Source of the DNA: Neobacillus nitrireducens
Lineage (GTDB): Bacteria > Bacillota > Bacilli > Bacillales > Cytobacillaceae
Reading direction: 5' to 3'
Assembly: GCF_030915405.1 (NCBI RefSeq)
Contig: NZ_CP133262.1
Coordinates: 4,369,001 to 4,433,000 of the forward strand
Length of the DNA: 64,000 nucleotides
Shown here piece after piece: positions 19,780 through 30,225 of the stretch. Within the stretch, counting starts at the first letter, position 1; each line of letters opens with the position of its first letter. The notes beneath the pieces were generated by a model. It did not search any database. It was not told the DNA's origin and saw only the letters and a program-made list of their open reading frames with translations. The translations under genes were made by a program, and so were the position numbers.

Positions 19780-20256
19780 ATGCTTTTGGGCAAAAAAAGA
19801 AAGTTAGGCCGAAAGATGGAAGAAATTACAGTTGGTGAAAAATTGTCAATGACTGAAAAGGTAGAAGACAAGGATATCCTCCTTTATTTAGGATTAACAG
19901 ATGATGCGAACCCTCTCTATATTCAACATGATTATGCTTCACAGACCCCATTCGAAAAACCAATTGTTCCTAGTATCATGCTTACGGGAATGATCACCTC
20001 TGCTATCTCAAAATACTTACCTGGTCCCGGGAGCCACATCTTAAGCCAAGAAATTGAGTTTCCTAAGCCTGTCTATCATTACGGAACTATCGAGTTTTTG
20101 TTTGAAGTGGTGGATGTAGTAAGGGATGAACATACCATTGTGATAAGTGTTGTAGGAACCAATGAAAAAAATGAGATGGTAATACAGGGAAAGCTAAAAG
20201 TTTGTCCACCACATCGTTTGGAAGAAATACACGGTCGAGCATTAGATAATTTTTAA
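19780..20256 (+). CDS. MaoC-like hot-dog-fold dehydratase protein
   Basis: 158 residues from ATG 19780, which has GGAGGTGGAG just upstream; earlier in-frame starts would overlap that site. It shows a MaoC/(R)-hydratase fold: a region with LTDDANPLYIQHDYASQTPFEKPIVPS, where D and N/H positions match the hydratase catalytic motif, then the long central helix and beta strands (HILSQEIEFPKPVYHYGTIEF). The substrate is unknown; enoyl-CoA hydration is typical of the family. Bacillus species commonly carry this gene between mdh and phoP. It appears monocistronic, with a terminator downstream. Confidence 0.8.
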   Translation: MLLGKKRKLGRKMEEITVGEKLSMTEKVEDKDILLYLGLTDDANPLYIQHDYASQTPFEKPIVPSIMLTGMITSAISKYLPGPGSHILSQEIEFPKPVYHYGTIEFLFEVVDVVRDEHTIVISVVGTNEKNEMVIQGKLKVCPPHRLEEIHGRALDNF

Positions 20257-20269
20257 TAATGATGAATCT

Positions 20270-20301
20270 AAGGAATGTGGCCTGCTCACATTCCTTTTTA
20301 T
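20270..20301 (+). terminator. Terminator after the MaoC-like gene
   Basis: AAGGAATGTG (20270-20279) pairs with CACATTCCTT (20287-20296), followed by TTTTTAT. Confidence 0.88.
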
Positions 20302-20377
20302 GTTAAAGTTTTGTAAAACTAGATAATTTGTAATTTTTATTATTATAATGGAGGTAACTTATTTAGTGGGGGATATT

Positions 20378-21094
20378 ATGAAAAATAAAATTCTTGTTGT
20401 CGATGATGAACAATCCATTGTTACTTTACTTCAATATAATCTGGAGCAAGCGGGATATGAAGTGATTACTGCTATGGATGGTGAAGCAGGGAAACATCTA
20501 GCTGAGACACAAGACCCTGATATTATTGTTTTGGACCTCATGCTGCCGAAATTGGATGGAATGGAAGTTTGCAAGCAACTCCGTCAGAAGAGGATCATGA
20601 CTCCTATTTTAATGTTAACTGCAAAAGATGACGAGCTCGACAAAATATTGGGCCTAGAGCTTGGTGCAGATGATTATATGGTTAAGCCCTTTAGTCCAAG
20701 AGAAGTAATTGCACGTGTGAAAGCAATACTTAGGAGGACACAAGTCCAGCCTGAGGTGATAGATACTAATGAAAAGGAAACAGGAGTACTAGTGGTAGCC
20801 AATTTAAAAATCATTCCTGAAAAATATGAAGCGTATTTTAACGACCAGCTTTTGGAGTTAACCCTAAAGGAATTTGAATTGCTTCTTTATCTCGCGCAAA
20901 ATAAAGGCCGCGTTTTGACTCGTGATCAATTACTTAGTGCGGTTTGGAATTATGACTTTGCTGGAGATACTAGAATTGTGGATGTACATATATCGCATTT
21001 AAGAGAAAAAGTCGAAGTCGATACTAAAAAGCCCTCCTATATCAAAACGATGCGGGGCTTGGGGTATAAACTGGAGGAGCCGAAGGGAGAATGA
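20378..21094 (+). CDS. phoP: Response regulator PhoP (OmpR family)
   Basis: 238 residues from ATG 20378 (GTGGGGGA upstream), matching B. subtilis PhoP in length and sequence. It activates or represses phosphate-starvation genes after phosphorylation by PhoR. The receiver domain covers 1-120, with acidic DDE at 9-11, phospho-acceptor D53 (IVLDLMLPKLDG) and K near 102. The winged-helix DNA-binding domain covers 140-235 (LTLKEFELLLYLAQNKGRVLTRDQLL; TRIVDVHISHLREKVE). The stop codon overlaps the phoR start, so the two are coupled. Confidence 0.95.
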   Translation: MKNKILVVDDEQSIVTLLQYNLEQAGYEVITAMDGEAGKHLAETQDPDIIVLDLMLPKLDGMEVCKQLRQKRIMTPILMLTAKDDELDKILGLELGADDYMVKPFSPREVIARVKAILRRTQVQPEVIDTNEKETGVLVVANLKIIPEKYEAYFNDQLLELTLKEFELLLYLAQNKGRVLTRDQLLSAVWNYDFAGDTRIVDVHISHLREKVEVDTKKPSYIKTMRGLGYKLEEPKGE

Positions 21095-22509
21095 CCAAAT
21101 TCCGAAAAGGACTGCTGCTTTCCCTAATCCTATTAATTATTGCAGTTTTAGTTGGATCAGGAATATTGTTAGGTCAACTTTTTAATAGCTATTACATTGA
21201 GTCGCTAAATCAGCATCTAAAAATAGAAATTTTGTGGATTCTTTCAATCTGTCTTGCAATCGCAATCGTAATAATTTTTACCCTTAGCATCCGAATCACT
21301 TCAAAGTATACCAAACCAATTGAAGCCGCTACGAAGGTAGCTATTGAACTGGCAAACGGAAACTATCGTGCTCGAACAAAAGTAAATCGGCTGGATGAGA
21401 CCGGCATGCTTGGGTCTTCTATTAATATGCTGGCCGAAAACCTCCAAGAGCTTGTTAAGACACAGGAAATTCAACAGGACCGGCTTAGTGTTTTAATTGA
21501 GAATATGGGAGCAGGATTAGTCCTAATTGACAGTCGCGGCTATATTAATTTAATCAATAAAGGGTTCATTGAAATTTTTAATGTAGACCCAACAGATTTT
21601 TTAAATAAACTCTATTATGAAGTAATTGATTATGAGGAGATTTGTCATTTAGTTGCTGAGGTTTTTCGAACTGAAAAGAAGGTTAGTGAACAATTACTTG
21701 TGCCTTTTTTGATCGAACGAAGGTATTTTGTCGTTTATGGTGTCCCAATTATTGGCTCCAATAATGTTTGGAAAGGGGTATTGCTTGTTTTTCATGATAT
21801 AACAGAAATAAAAAAACTCGAGCAAATGCGAAAGGATTTTGTCGCCAATGTTTCGCATGAATTAAAAACCCCTGTTACTTCTATTAAAGGATTTACTGAA
21901 ACGTTGATGGATGGTGCCATGAACAATAAAGAAACGTTGGAAGCATTTCTATCAATTATTTTAAAAGAGAGTGATCGCCTGCAAACACTTATTCAAGACC
22001 TGTTGGAGCTTTCAAAAATAGAGCAGCAAGGCTTTAAAGTAAATATTCAAGAACTAGATTTGCATGTGATATTAAATGAAGTGATTACGATTCTTACAGG
22101 AAAAGCACAAGCAAAGAATATCAAGCTTGAACTTTATTGTAAGCAAAATAAAGTGATAATCAATGGTGATTTGGACCGCTTGAAACAAGTGTTTATCAAT
22201 TTAATCGCCAATGCAATTACCTATACCCCTGTAGATGGAGAAGTGAAAATTATCCTTCTCGAACACGGGGAGAACGTAAGAATTCATGTGAAGGACTCGG
22301 GAGTGGGAATTAGTAAAGAAGAGATCCCGCGAATATTTGAACGATTTTACCGGGTGGACCGTGCCAGAAGTCGTAACTCCGGTGGGACAGGCCTTGGATT
22401 AGCGATTGTTAAACATTTAGTTGAAGCTCATCATGGGAACATTAGTGTAAGAAGTGAGATAGGTGAAGGAAGCGAATTTATTATCGAATTACATAAATAT
22501 TTGACATGA
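21091..22509 (+). CDS. phoR: Sensor histidine kinase PhoR, short form without extracytoplasmic domain
   Basis: 472 residues, partner of PhoP. Domain order: TM1 (about 8-29), a loop of only some 15 residues, TM2 (47-66), HAMP linker (67-120), PAS domain (130-240: VLIENMGAGLVLIDSRGYINLIN), HisKA with phospho-accepting H256 in FVANVSHELKTPVTS, and HATPase with N, G1 (VKDSGVGISKEEIPRIF) and G2 (GGTGLGLAIVKH) boxes. B. subtilis PhoR is 579 residues and has a large domain between its two helices; that domain is missing here. The kinase therefore probably senses through its membrane or PAS region. ATG 21091 overlaps the phoP stop. Confidence 0.93.
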   Translation: MTKFRKGLLLSLILLIIAVLVGSGILLGQLFNSYYIESLNQHLKIEILWILSICLAIAIVIIFTLSIRITSKYTKPIEAATKVAIELANGNYRARTKVNRLDETGMLGSSINMLAENLQELVKTQEIQQDRLSVLIENMGAGLVLIDSRGYINLINKGFIEIFNVDPTDFLNKLYYEVIDYEEICHLVAEVFRTEKKVSEQLLVPFLIERRYFVVYGVPIIGSNNVWKGVLLVFHDITEIKKLEQMRKDFVANVSHELKTPVTSIKGFTETLMDGAMNNKETLEAFLSIILKESDRLQTLIQDLLELSKIEQQGFKVNIQELDLHVILNEVITILTGKAQAKNIKLELYCKQNKVIINGDLDRLKQVFINLIANAITYTPVDGEVKIILLEHGENVRIHVKDSGVGISKEEIPRIFERFYRVDRARSRNSGGTGLGLAIVKHLVEAHHGNISVRSEIGEGSEFIIELHKYLT

Positions 22510-22529
22510 TTTTTGAAAGGTGGATATAA

Positions 22530-25166
22530 ATGAAAAAGAAGAAACTTGTCCTGATAGACGGTAATAGTATTGCTTACCGAGCATTTTTTGCGTTACCTCT
22601 GCTTAATAACGATAAAGGAATTCATACGAATGCCGTCTATGGATTTACGATGATGTTGATGAAAATTCTTGAAGATGAAAAGCCAACACATATACTTGTT
22701 GCGTTTGATGCAGGGAAAACGACCTTTCGTCATAAAACCTTTAGTGAATATAAAGGTGGAAGGCAAAAAACTCCGCCCGAATTATCCGAACAATTTCCCT
22801 TTATCCGAGACCTTCTTGACGCCTATGGAATCTCCAGATATGAACTTGAAAATTATGAGGCCGACGATATCATCGGGACCCTTTCATTAACAGCTGAAAA
22901 TGATGGATTTGAAGTAAAAGTGATTTCAGGAGACAAAGATTTAACCCAACTTTCTTCCGCTGCTACAACAGTCGGAATTACTCGGAAGGGTATTACAGAT
23001 ATTGAAGAATATACACCTGAACATGTAGCTGAGAAATATGGACTAATACCAGATCAAATCATTGATATGAAAGGGTTGATGGGTGACCCTTCTGATAATA
23101 TCCCTGGTGTTCCCGGGGTGGGGGAAAAGACAGCGATCAAGCTGTTAAAGGAGTTTTCAACCCTTGAAAATTTATTAAACTCGATTGACCAAGTTACGGG
23201 CAATAAGTTGAAGGAGAAGCTTGAAGAATTTAAGAACCAAGCGATAATGAGCAAAGAACTTGCTACGATTGAAAGACAAGCACCTGTTGAAGTGGATTTA
23301 GAAACCGTTGCTTACGAGGGCTTTATACGCGAAAAATTAGTAGGACTATTTAAAGAATTAGGCTTTCATACGTTATTGGCCAAGCTTGGAGAAGGTCCAG
23401 ATGTGATAGAGGAGCACGAACTTGAAGAGATTGAGTTTCACATACCAACAGAGATAACAGAGGAATTGTTTGCCGACAGCAATTATTTTTACGTTGAAAT
23501 GTTGGACGATAATTATCATTATGCAGAGATTATCGGTTTCTCGCTTGTCAATGAAAACGGATATTTCTACTTGCCAACCGACCTAGCCTTGCAATCGGTT
23601 GCTTTTAAAAAATGGGCGGAAGATGAGAGTAAAAAGAAAACAGTTTATGATGCGAAGCGTTCGGAGGTTTCATTAAGGAGACATGATATTCACTTAAAAG
23701 GGGCCGATTTTGATATTCTAATGGCTTCGTATATCATCAATCCTTCAGAAAACATTGAGGACCTAGCAGCGATTACGAAAAGATTTGATTTACATAATAT
23801 TCAATCGGATGAATCGTTTTATGGGAAAGGGGCGAAACGGAAAGTCCCTGAAGAAGCTAAGCTTGCAGAACATCTTGTTCGGAAAAGTCTCGCGATGTCC
23901 GATATAAAAGAAAAACTTGAAGATGAATTAAGAAAAAATGAACAATATGAATTATTTACCGAGCTTGAAATGCCGTTATCGCTAATTTTAGCAGATATGG
24001 AATCATGCGGAATTAAAGTAGAACAAGAGCGCCTTCAGAAAATGGGGAAGGAGTTAAATGACCGACTTGTTGAGATTGAAGAGAGAATTTGTGAATTGGC
24101 AGGCGAAAAGTTTAATATCAACTCACCAAAACAGCTGGGTGTGATTTTATTTGAAAAATTAAACCTTTCCTCGGTAAAGAAAACGAAAACAGGTTATTCC
24201 ACTTCAGCGGATGTACTAGAGAAATTAGCCGATGATCATGAAATCATCGAGCATATTCTCCTATACAGACAATTAGGTAAACTTCAATCGACCTATATTG
24301 AGGGTCTACTAAAGGTTATTAATCCGAAAACGGGAAAAGTCCATACCAGATATCAACAAACCTTAACGGCAACTGGAAGATTGAGTTCCATTGACCCGAA
24401 TCTGCAAAATATCCCGATTCGACTAGAAGAGGGGCGGAAAATCCGCCAAGCCTTTGTTCCATCAGAGGAAGGCTGGATCATATTTGCAGCGGATTATTCA
24501 CAGATTGAGCTGCGTGTCCTTGCAGATATTGCCGGTGATGAAAAGTTAATTCAGGCTTTCAAAGAAGACATGGATATTCATACAAAAACGGCAATGGAGG
24601 TTTTTCATGTCAGTAAAGAGGAGGTAACCTCCAATATGAGACGCCAGGCCAAGGCTGTTAACTTTGGAATTGTGTATGGAATCAGCGATTATGGTCTTTC
24701 ACAATCGCTAGGAATTTCAAGGAAGGAAGCTGGTCAATTCATTAATCGATATCTGGATACCTATCCAGGGGTTAAAGAATACATGGATGATATTATTCAT
24801 TCGGCCAAACAAAAGGGCTATGTTTCTACCTTGATGCAGCGAAGAAGGTACCTTCCGGAAATAACAGCTCGTAATTTTAATATTAGAAGCTTTGCTGAAC
24901 GGACAGCGATGAATACTCCAATCCAGGGCAGTGCGGCTGATATCATCAAAAAAGCGATGATTGACATGGATGATGCCTTAAAGAACAAAGGCTTAAAAAC
25001 GCGTCTCTTACTGCAAGTACACGATGAATTGATTTTTGAAGCACCCGAGGATGAGCTGGAAATTTTGAAGAAGTTAGTCCCAGATGTGATGGAAAATGCC
25101 CTCGAATTAAAGGTGCCATTAAAAGTGGATTTTGCCTACGGACCCACATGGTTTGACGCAAAATAA
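22530..25166 (+). CDS. polA: DNA polymerase I
   Basis: 878 residues (880 in B. subtilis). It fills gaps and removes RNA primers in replication and repair. The 5'-nuclease domain is at 1-290 (LIDGNSIAYRAFFALP; ENYEADDIIGTL; GDPSDNIPGVPGVGEKTA). The middle domain (about 300-470) has lost the DEDD exonuclease residues, as in other Bacillus Pol I, so proofreading is not expected. The polymerase domain has DYSQIELRVLADI with D655, RRQAKAVNFGIVYG in the O-helix, and QVHDELIFE with D832. It follows phoR by 20 bases and precedes mutM by 15, so they likely share transcripts. Confidence 0.97.
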   Translation: MKKKKLVLIDGNSIAYRAFFALPLLNNDKGIHTNAVYGFTMMLMKILEDEKPTHILVAFDAGKTTFRHKTFSEYKGGRQKTPPELSEQFPFIRDLLDAYGISRYELENYEADDIIGTLSLTAENDGFEVKVISGDKDLTQLSSAATTVGITRKGITDIEEYTPEHVAEKYGLIPDQIIDMKGLMGDPSDNIPGVPGVGEKTAIKLLKEFSTLENLLNSIDQVTGNKLKEKLEEFKNQAIMSKELATIERQAPVEVDLETVAYEGFIREKLVGLFKELGFHTLLAKLGEGPDVIEEHELEEIEFHIPTEITEELFADSNYFYVEMLDDNYHYAEIIGFSLVNENGYFYLPTDLALQSVAFKKWAEDESKKKTVYDAKRSEVSLRRHDIHLKGADFDILMASYIINPSENIEDLAAITKRFDLHNIQSDESFYGKGAKRKVPEEAKLAEHLVRKSLAMSDIKEKLEDELRKNEQYELFTELEMPLSLILADMESCGIKVEQERLQKMGKELNDRLVEIEERICELAGEKFNINSPKQLGVILFEKLNLSSVKKTKTGYSTSADVLEKLADDHEIIEHILLYRQLGKLQSTYIEGLLKVINPKTGKVHTRYQQTLTATGRLSSIDPNLQNIPIRLEEGRKIRQAFVPSEEGWIIFAADYSQIELRVLADIAGDEKLIQAFKEDMDIHTKTAMEVFHVSKEEVTSNMRRQAKAVNFGIVYGISDYGLSQSLGISRKEAGQFINRYLDTYPGVKEYMDDIIHSAKQKGYVSTLMQRRRYLPEITARNFNIRSFAERTAMNTPIQGSAADIIKKAMIDMDDALKNKGLKTRLLLQVHDELIFEAPEDELEILKKLVPDVMENALELKVPLKVDFAYGPTWFDAK

Positions 25167-25181
25167 AAAGGGGGGACTATC

Positions 25182-26009
25182 TTGCCAGAGCTTCCAGAAG
25201 TAGAAACTATACGAAAAACATTAAAAAAATTAGTTGTTAATAAAACAATCAAAGATATTACGGTCTATTGGCCGAAAATTATTAAAAACCCCGTCGAAGT
25301 TGAACAGTTTGTCGATGCTTTAATTGGGGAAACGATTGTTGATGTAGGCAGAAGAGGAAAATTTCTAATTATTTATACTGGAAATTTCGCTTTAGTCTCT
25401 CATTTGAGGATGGAAGGAAAGTACGGGCTTTATCCAAAGGAAGAGCCATTTGATAAACATACACATGTCCTTTTTCACTTTACAGATGAGACCGAGTTAA
25501 GGTATAGGGATGTTCGGAAGTTCGGAACCATGCACCTGTATAAAAAAGGCGATGAATTCTTAACAGAGCCGCTGATTGGCCTTGGTCCTGAGCCTTTTTC
25601 TGATGAATTTACCATAGAGTTTTTGGAAAAAAAGTTAGTAAAAACGAATCGGAAAATAAAAACGGCCCTTTTAGACCAAAAAGTCTTTGTGGGTCTTGGT
25701 AATATCTATGTGGATGAAGCACTTTTTCGCGCAGGTATCCACCCGGAGCGTCTTGCGAACACACTAAATAAAAATGAAATTACTCTCCTTCACCGTGAAA
25801 TTGTTGCGACCTTAAGTGAAGCCGTCAAAAAGGGAGGAAGTACGATCCGTTCCTATGTTAACTCGCAAGGGGAAATAGGAATGTTTCAACTTGAATTATA
25901 CGCCTACGGTCGAAAAGGGGAAGAATGTAAACGGTGCGGGACGCCGTTAGAAAAAACAACTGTAGGAGGCAGAGGGACCCATTACTGCCCTCATTGCCAA
26001 AAGGTCTAA
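25182..26009 (+). CDS. mutM: Formamidopyrimidine-DNA glycosylase
   Basis: 275 residues with TTG start 25182 behind AAGGGGGG. It removes oxidised purines such as 8-oxoguanine and cleaves the abasic site. After Met removal the N-terminal proline nucleophile is exposed (PELPEVETIRKTL), with the catalytic glutamates at positions 2 and 5. The H2TH region includes LLDQKVFVGLGNIYVDEALFRAGIHP, and a C-terminal four-cysteine zinc finger is present (CKRC...CPHC). It follows polA by 15 bases, the conserved polA-mutM-ytaF-coaE order. Confidence 0.96.
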   Translation: MPELPEVETIRKTLKKLVVNKTIKDITVYWPKIIKNPVEVEQFVDALIGETIVDVGRRGKFLIIYTGNFALVSHLRMEGKYGLYPKEEPFDKHTHVLFHFTDETELRYRDVRKFGTMHLYKKGDEFLTEPLIGLGPEPFSDEFTIEFLEKKLVKTNRKIKTALLDQKVFVGLGNIYVDEALFRAGIHPERLANTLNKNEITLLHREIVATLSEAVKKGGSTIRSYVNSQGEIGMFQLELYAYGRKGEECKRCGTPLEKTTVGGRGTHYCPHCQKV

Positions 26010-26113
26010 ACCGAACTGAGACATGAAATAAGTGAGATTGAATAATATTAACCTTTGATAGGCTCCTGCCATATACTATCGTAATGATTTTGGAGGAAGG
26101 AGCCCTAGACAAC

Positions 26114-26749
26114 ATGGTTCAGTTGATCTCACTTCTAATATTAGCTTTTGCGCTTAGCCTTGATAGCTTCAGTGTAGGTTTTACCTATGGGCTAAGGAAA
26201 ATGGTCATGCCAATCAGATCAGTCATTATTATTGCAAGCTGCTCGGCTATTTCTTTAATGATTGCCGTGTCAATTGGACATGGACTTGAAAAAGTTCTAT
26301 CTCCAAAAATGACGGCAAGCCTGGGAGGAATTATTCTAATCGCTCTTGGTGCATGGGTTTTGTACCAATTTTTCCAACCGGAAAAAGAAAAAGACGTACT
26401 TGTTCATGAAAAAACGATCGTGAATTTTGAAATTAAGTCTCTGGGCTTAGCCATTAACATATTGAAAAAGCCAATGTCGGCTGACTTTGATCAATCAGGA
26501 ACGATTACCGGCATTGAAGCATTAATGTTAGGCTTTGCTTTGTCACTCGATGCCTTTGGTGCAGGGATTGGTGCTGCGATGCTTGGTTTCTCCCCCTTTT
26601 ATTTAGCCGGTACAGTCGCGATTATGAGCTCGTTATTTGTTCTATTAGGAATAAAAAGTGGAAGTTTTTTTCATAAATTTGAATGGATCCAAAAGTTTAC
26701 CTTTTTGCCAGGGATTTTATTAATAATCATTGGGATATGGAAATTATGA
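26114..26749 (+). CDS. ytaF: Sporulation membrane protein YtaF (MntP-like)
   Basis: 211 residues from ATG 26114, about the length of B. subtilis YtaF. A GGAGGAAGGAG ribosome binding site lies about 11 bases upstream and overlaps an alternative ATG at 26084, which has no site of its own. Six hydrophobic helices form two repeats, each with an LSLDSF/LSLDAF motif (residues 15-20 and about 150), as in MntP manganese exporters. The link to manganese is inference from the family. The stop overlaps the region just before coaE. Confidence 0.85.
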   Translation: MVQLISLLILAFALSLDSFSVGFTYGLRKMVMPIRSVIIIASCSAISLMIAVSIGHGLEKVLSPKMTASLGGIILIALGAWVLYQFFQPEKEKDVLVHEKTIVNFEIKSLGLAINILKKPMSADFDQSGTITGIEALMLGFALSLDAFGAGIGAAMLGFSPFYLAGTVAIMSSLFVLLGIKSGSFFHKFEWIQKFTFLPGILLIIIGIWKL

Positions 26750-26768
26750 ATATAGAAAGGAAAAGACC

Positions 26769-27383
26769 ATGTCATTAGTGATCGGTTTAACAGGCGGAAT
26801 TGCCAGCGGAAAGAGTACGGTTTCAAACATGTTTAAAGAAATGGACATCACTGTGGTCGATGCAGATATAGAAGCACGCCTGGCAGTAATGAAGGGCGAA
26901 TCTGCTTATGTAAAGATACTTGCTGAATTTGGTGAGGATATTTTATTGGATAACGGGGAAATTGATAGGCAAAGATTAGGCTCAATTATATTTTACCAAG
27001 AAGAAAAAAGACAAATTTTAAACGAGATCGTCCACCCAGAGGTTAGAAAAAGGATGAGAGACCAAGTAGAACAGGCCATTAAGAACAGTGAAGAAGTGGT
27101 GGTTCTTGATATTCCTTTATTATTTGAAAGTAAGCTTACCTATATGGTGGATAAAACGTTACTTGTTTATGTTGACGATGAAACACAATTAAAAAGGTTA
27201 ACCGAGAGAAATAATCTATCTGAAGAGGATGCTCGAGCAAGAATCAGTTCCCAGATGCCACTGTCTGAAAAAATAAAACTTGCGGACGCTGTGATTGATA
27301 ATAATGGTTCGATTGCAAATACCAAAGAACAGCTCCTTGAAATTTTAGAACAGTTTAGTATCAACAAAAATAATCATAACTAA
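26769..27383 (+). CDS. coaE: Dephospho-CoA kinase
   Basis: 204 residues from ATG 26769, behind AAAGGAAAAG. It phosphorylates dephospho-CoA in the last step of CoA synthesis. The P-loop is GLTGGIASGKSTVS (residues 6-19), followed by VDADIEAR and the conserved HPEVRKRM near 85, VVLDIPLLFES near 108 and the lid RNNLSEEDARARISSQMP near 145. A longer upstream frame overlaps ytaF and lacks a ribosome binding site. The gene's own terminator begins 5 bases after the stop and is split by an insertion sequence. Confidence 0.94.
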   Translation: MSLVIGLTGGIASGKSTVSNMFKEMDITVVDADIEARLAVMKGESAYVKILAEFGEDILLDNGEIDRQRLGSIIFYQEEKRQILNEIVHPEVRKRMRDQVEQAIKNSEEVVVLDIPLLFESKLTYMVDKTLLVYVDDETQLKRLTERNNLSEEDARARISSQMPLSEKIKLADAVIDNNGSIANTKEQLLEILEQFSINKNNHN

Positions 27384-27438
27384 TGGGAGAGAAGGGGATA
27401 ATCTGGTACCCGTGTCAAGGACACATGAAAAAAAAGAG

Positions 27439-28788
<1,350 letters not shown>

Positions 28789-28805
28789 TTAAGATTTTAG
28801 TATAT

Positions 28806-28858
28806 AAAAAAATACCTAGAGATGAAACACTCTTTTTCAAGTGTCCTATCTCTAGGTA
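28806..28858 (-). terminator. Inward-facing terminator inside the right end of the IS
   Basis: TACCTAGAGAT (28813-28823) pairs perfectly with ATCTCTAGGTA (28848-28858); inside, ACACT (28827-28831) pairs with AGTGT (28840-28844). On the minus strand the stem is followed by a run of Ts. It would stop transcription entering the element from the gapB side before it reaches the transposase. Confidence 0.8.
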
Positions 28859-28956
28859 CCATATTAGGATACCTTCTCTTTTTTTCTGTTTCTAAGTTGC
28901 CTGAATTGTAAAACATTTTAAAAATCCGCATTTTATTCATCACAATTATACCTAAA

Positions 28957-28967
28957 TATGTTATACT
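28957..28967 (+). promoter_or_regulatory. gapB -10 region with a CcpN-like box
   Basis: TATGTTATACT contains a -10-like TATACT (28962-28967). It also fits the CcpN motif TRTGHYATAYW as I recall it; CcpN represses gapB under glycolytic conditions in B. subtilis. The site lies 91 bases beyond the IS end, so the insertion spared it. No clear -35 box is assigned. Confidence 0.45.
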
Positions 28968-29020
28968 AATTACAACAATACGAGTATAAAGTATGACACT
29001 AATGTGGAAGGGGCTGCAAA

Positions 29021-30052
29021 ATGAAGACGAAAGTTGCAATTAATGGGTTTGGGAGAATTGGGAGGATGGTTTTTAGAAAAGCAATCCTTGAAAATAAGCT
29101 TGAAGTTGTTGCTATTAACGCAAGCTATCCAGCCGAAACATTAGCACATTTACTTAAATATGATACCAATCATGGACCATTTCAGGGAGAAGTAATCCCA
29201 TTAGATAATGAGCTAATTGTAAATGGAAAAAGAATTAAACTATTAAGTAGTCGTAATCCAGAGGAACTTCCATGGCGAGAGCTTGGAATTGAGATTGTTA
29301 TTGAGGCTACCGGGAAGTTTAATGCACGTGAGGCGGCGGCATTGCACTTAGAAGCAGGCGCCAAGAAGGTAATCTTAACGGCACCAGGGAAAAATGAGGA
29401 TGTTACCATTGTGATGGGCGTTAATGAGGAAATGCTTGATATCCATCATCATGATATTATCTCTAATGCATCCTGTACAACGAATTGCCTTGCACCCGTT
29501 GCAAAGGTGCTTGATAAAAAGTTTGGCATCGAATGTGGATTAATGACCACCATTCATGCCTATACAAACGATCAAAAAAATATTGATAACCCCCATAAAG
29601 ATTTACGGAGGGCTCGTGCATGTGGACAATCTATCATTCCAACAACAACAGGAGCGGCAAAAGCCATTTCACTTGTATTACCCCAGTTAAAGGGTAAATT
29701 ACATGGGATGTCTCTTCGTGTGCCAACACCTAATGTTTCACTTGTTGATTTAGTAGTTGATCTTAATCAAGATGTAACAGTCGATGATGTTAATAATGCC
29801 TTTATTGAGGCTGCAAATGGGCCATTAAAAGGCATTTTGGATTTGACCATGGAACCTTTAGTATCTGTTGATTTTAATACCAATGAGCATTCTGCCATCA
29901 TTGATGGTCTTTCCACCATGGTAATGGGAACTAGAAAAGTAAAAGTATTGGCATGGTATGATAATGAGTGGGGATATTCTTCACGTGTAGTCGATCTCAC
30001 CCTATATGTTGCACACGAAATAGCAAACTCATCTCAAATAAAGGTTGGATAA
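29021..30052 (+). CDS. gapB: Gluconeogenic glyceraldehyde-3-phosphate dehydrogenase GapB
   Basis: 343 residues (340 in B. subtilis GapB). It interconverts glyceraldehyde 3-phosphate and 1,3-bisphosphoglycerate, and the GapB type works in gluconeogenesis with a preference for NADP. Rossmann motif INGFGRIGRMVFR (residues 7-19); catalytic cysteine in SNASCTTNCLAP near 153; HAYTNDQKNIDNPHKDLRRAR near 178; WYDNEWGYS near the end. GapB rather than GapA is supported by the position before speD and by the sequence MKTKVAINGFGRIGRMVFRK. ATG 29021 follows GGAAGGGG. Confidence 0.94.
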   Translation: MKTKVAINGFGRIGRMVFRKAILENKLEVVAINASYPAETLAHLLKYDTNHGPFQGEVIPLDNELIVNGKRIKLLSSRNPEELPWRELGIEIVIEATGKFNAREAAALHLEAGAKKVILTAPGKNEDVTIVMGVNEEMLDIHHHDIISNASCTTNCLAPVAKVLDKKFGIECGLMTTIHAYTNDQKNIDNPHKDLRRARACGQSIIPTTTGAAKAISLVLPQLKGKLHGMSLRVPTPNVSLVDLVVDLNQDVTVDDVNNAFIEAANGPLKGILDLTMEPLVSVDFNTNEHSAIIDGLSTMVMGTRKVKVLAWYDNEWGYSSRVVDLTLYVAHEIANSSQIKVG

Positions 30053-30055
30053 AAA

Positions 30056-30080
30056 CGCTGTCGGCTGACAGCTTTTTTTT
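30056..30080 (+). terminator. gapB terminator
   Basis: GCTGTC (30057-30062), loop GGCT, GACAGC (30067-30072), then TTTTTTTT to 30080. Confidence 0.9.
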
Positions 30081-30190
30081 GTACCCTCTTGGTGTTAATA
30101 GCATAGAATAGATTTTGAATTATAAAATGGAAAATGCCTTTTTTTAATGTTTGTTACACAATTAAAATATAAAAGTTTAATTTTGCTAAG

Positions 30191-30219
30191 TTGCAAAACA
30201 AATATAAACAAAGTATACT
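30191..30219 (+). promoter_or_regulatory. speD promoter
   Basis: TTGCAA (30191-30196), 17-base spacer, TATACT (30214-30219). The predicted start near 30226 gives a leader of about 145 bases before speD. Confidence 0.72.
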
Positions 30220-30225
30220 AGTCAT

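Noticed and set aside
22530..25166. Loss of 3'-5' proofreading residues in DNA polymerase I
   Set aside because: Known and normal for Bacillus Pol I, so not a special feature of this strain.
17300..26061. TAACCTTTGATAGG shared by the icd and ytaF upstream regions
   Set aside because: A shared 14-mer between two places is within chance expectation for this window size, and no palindrome or promoter relation was seen.
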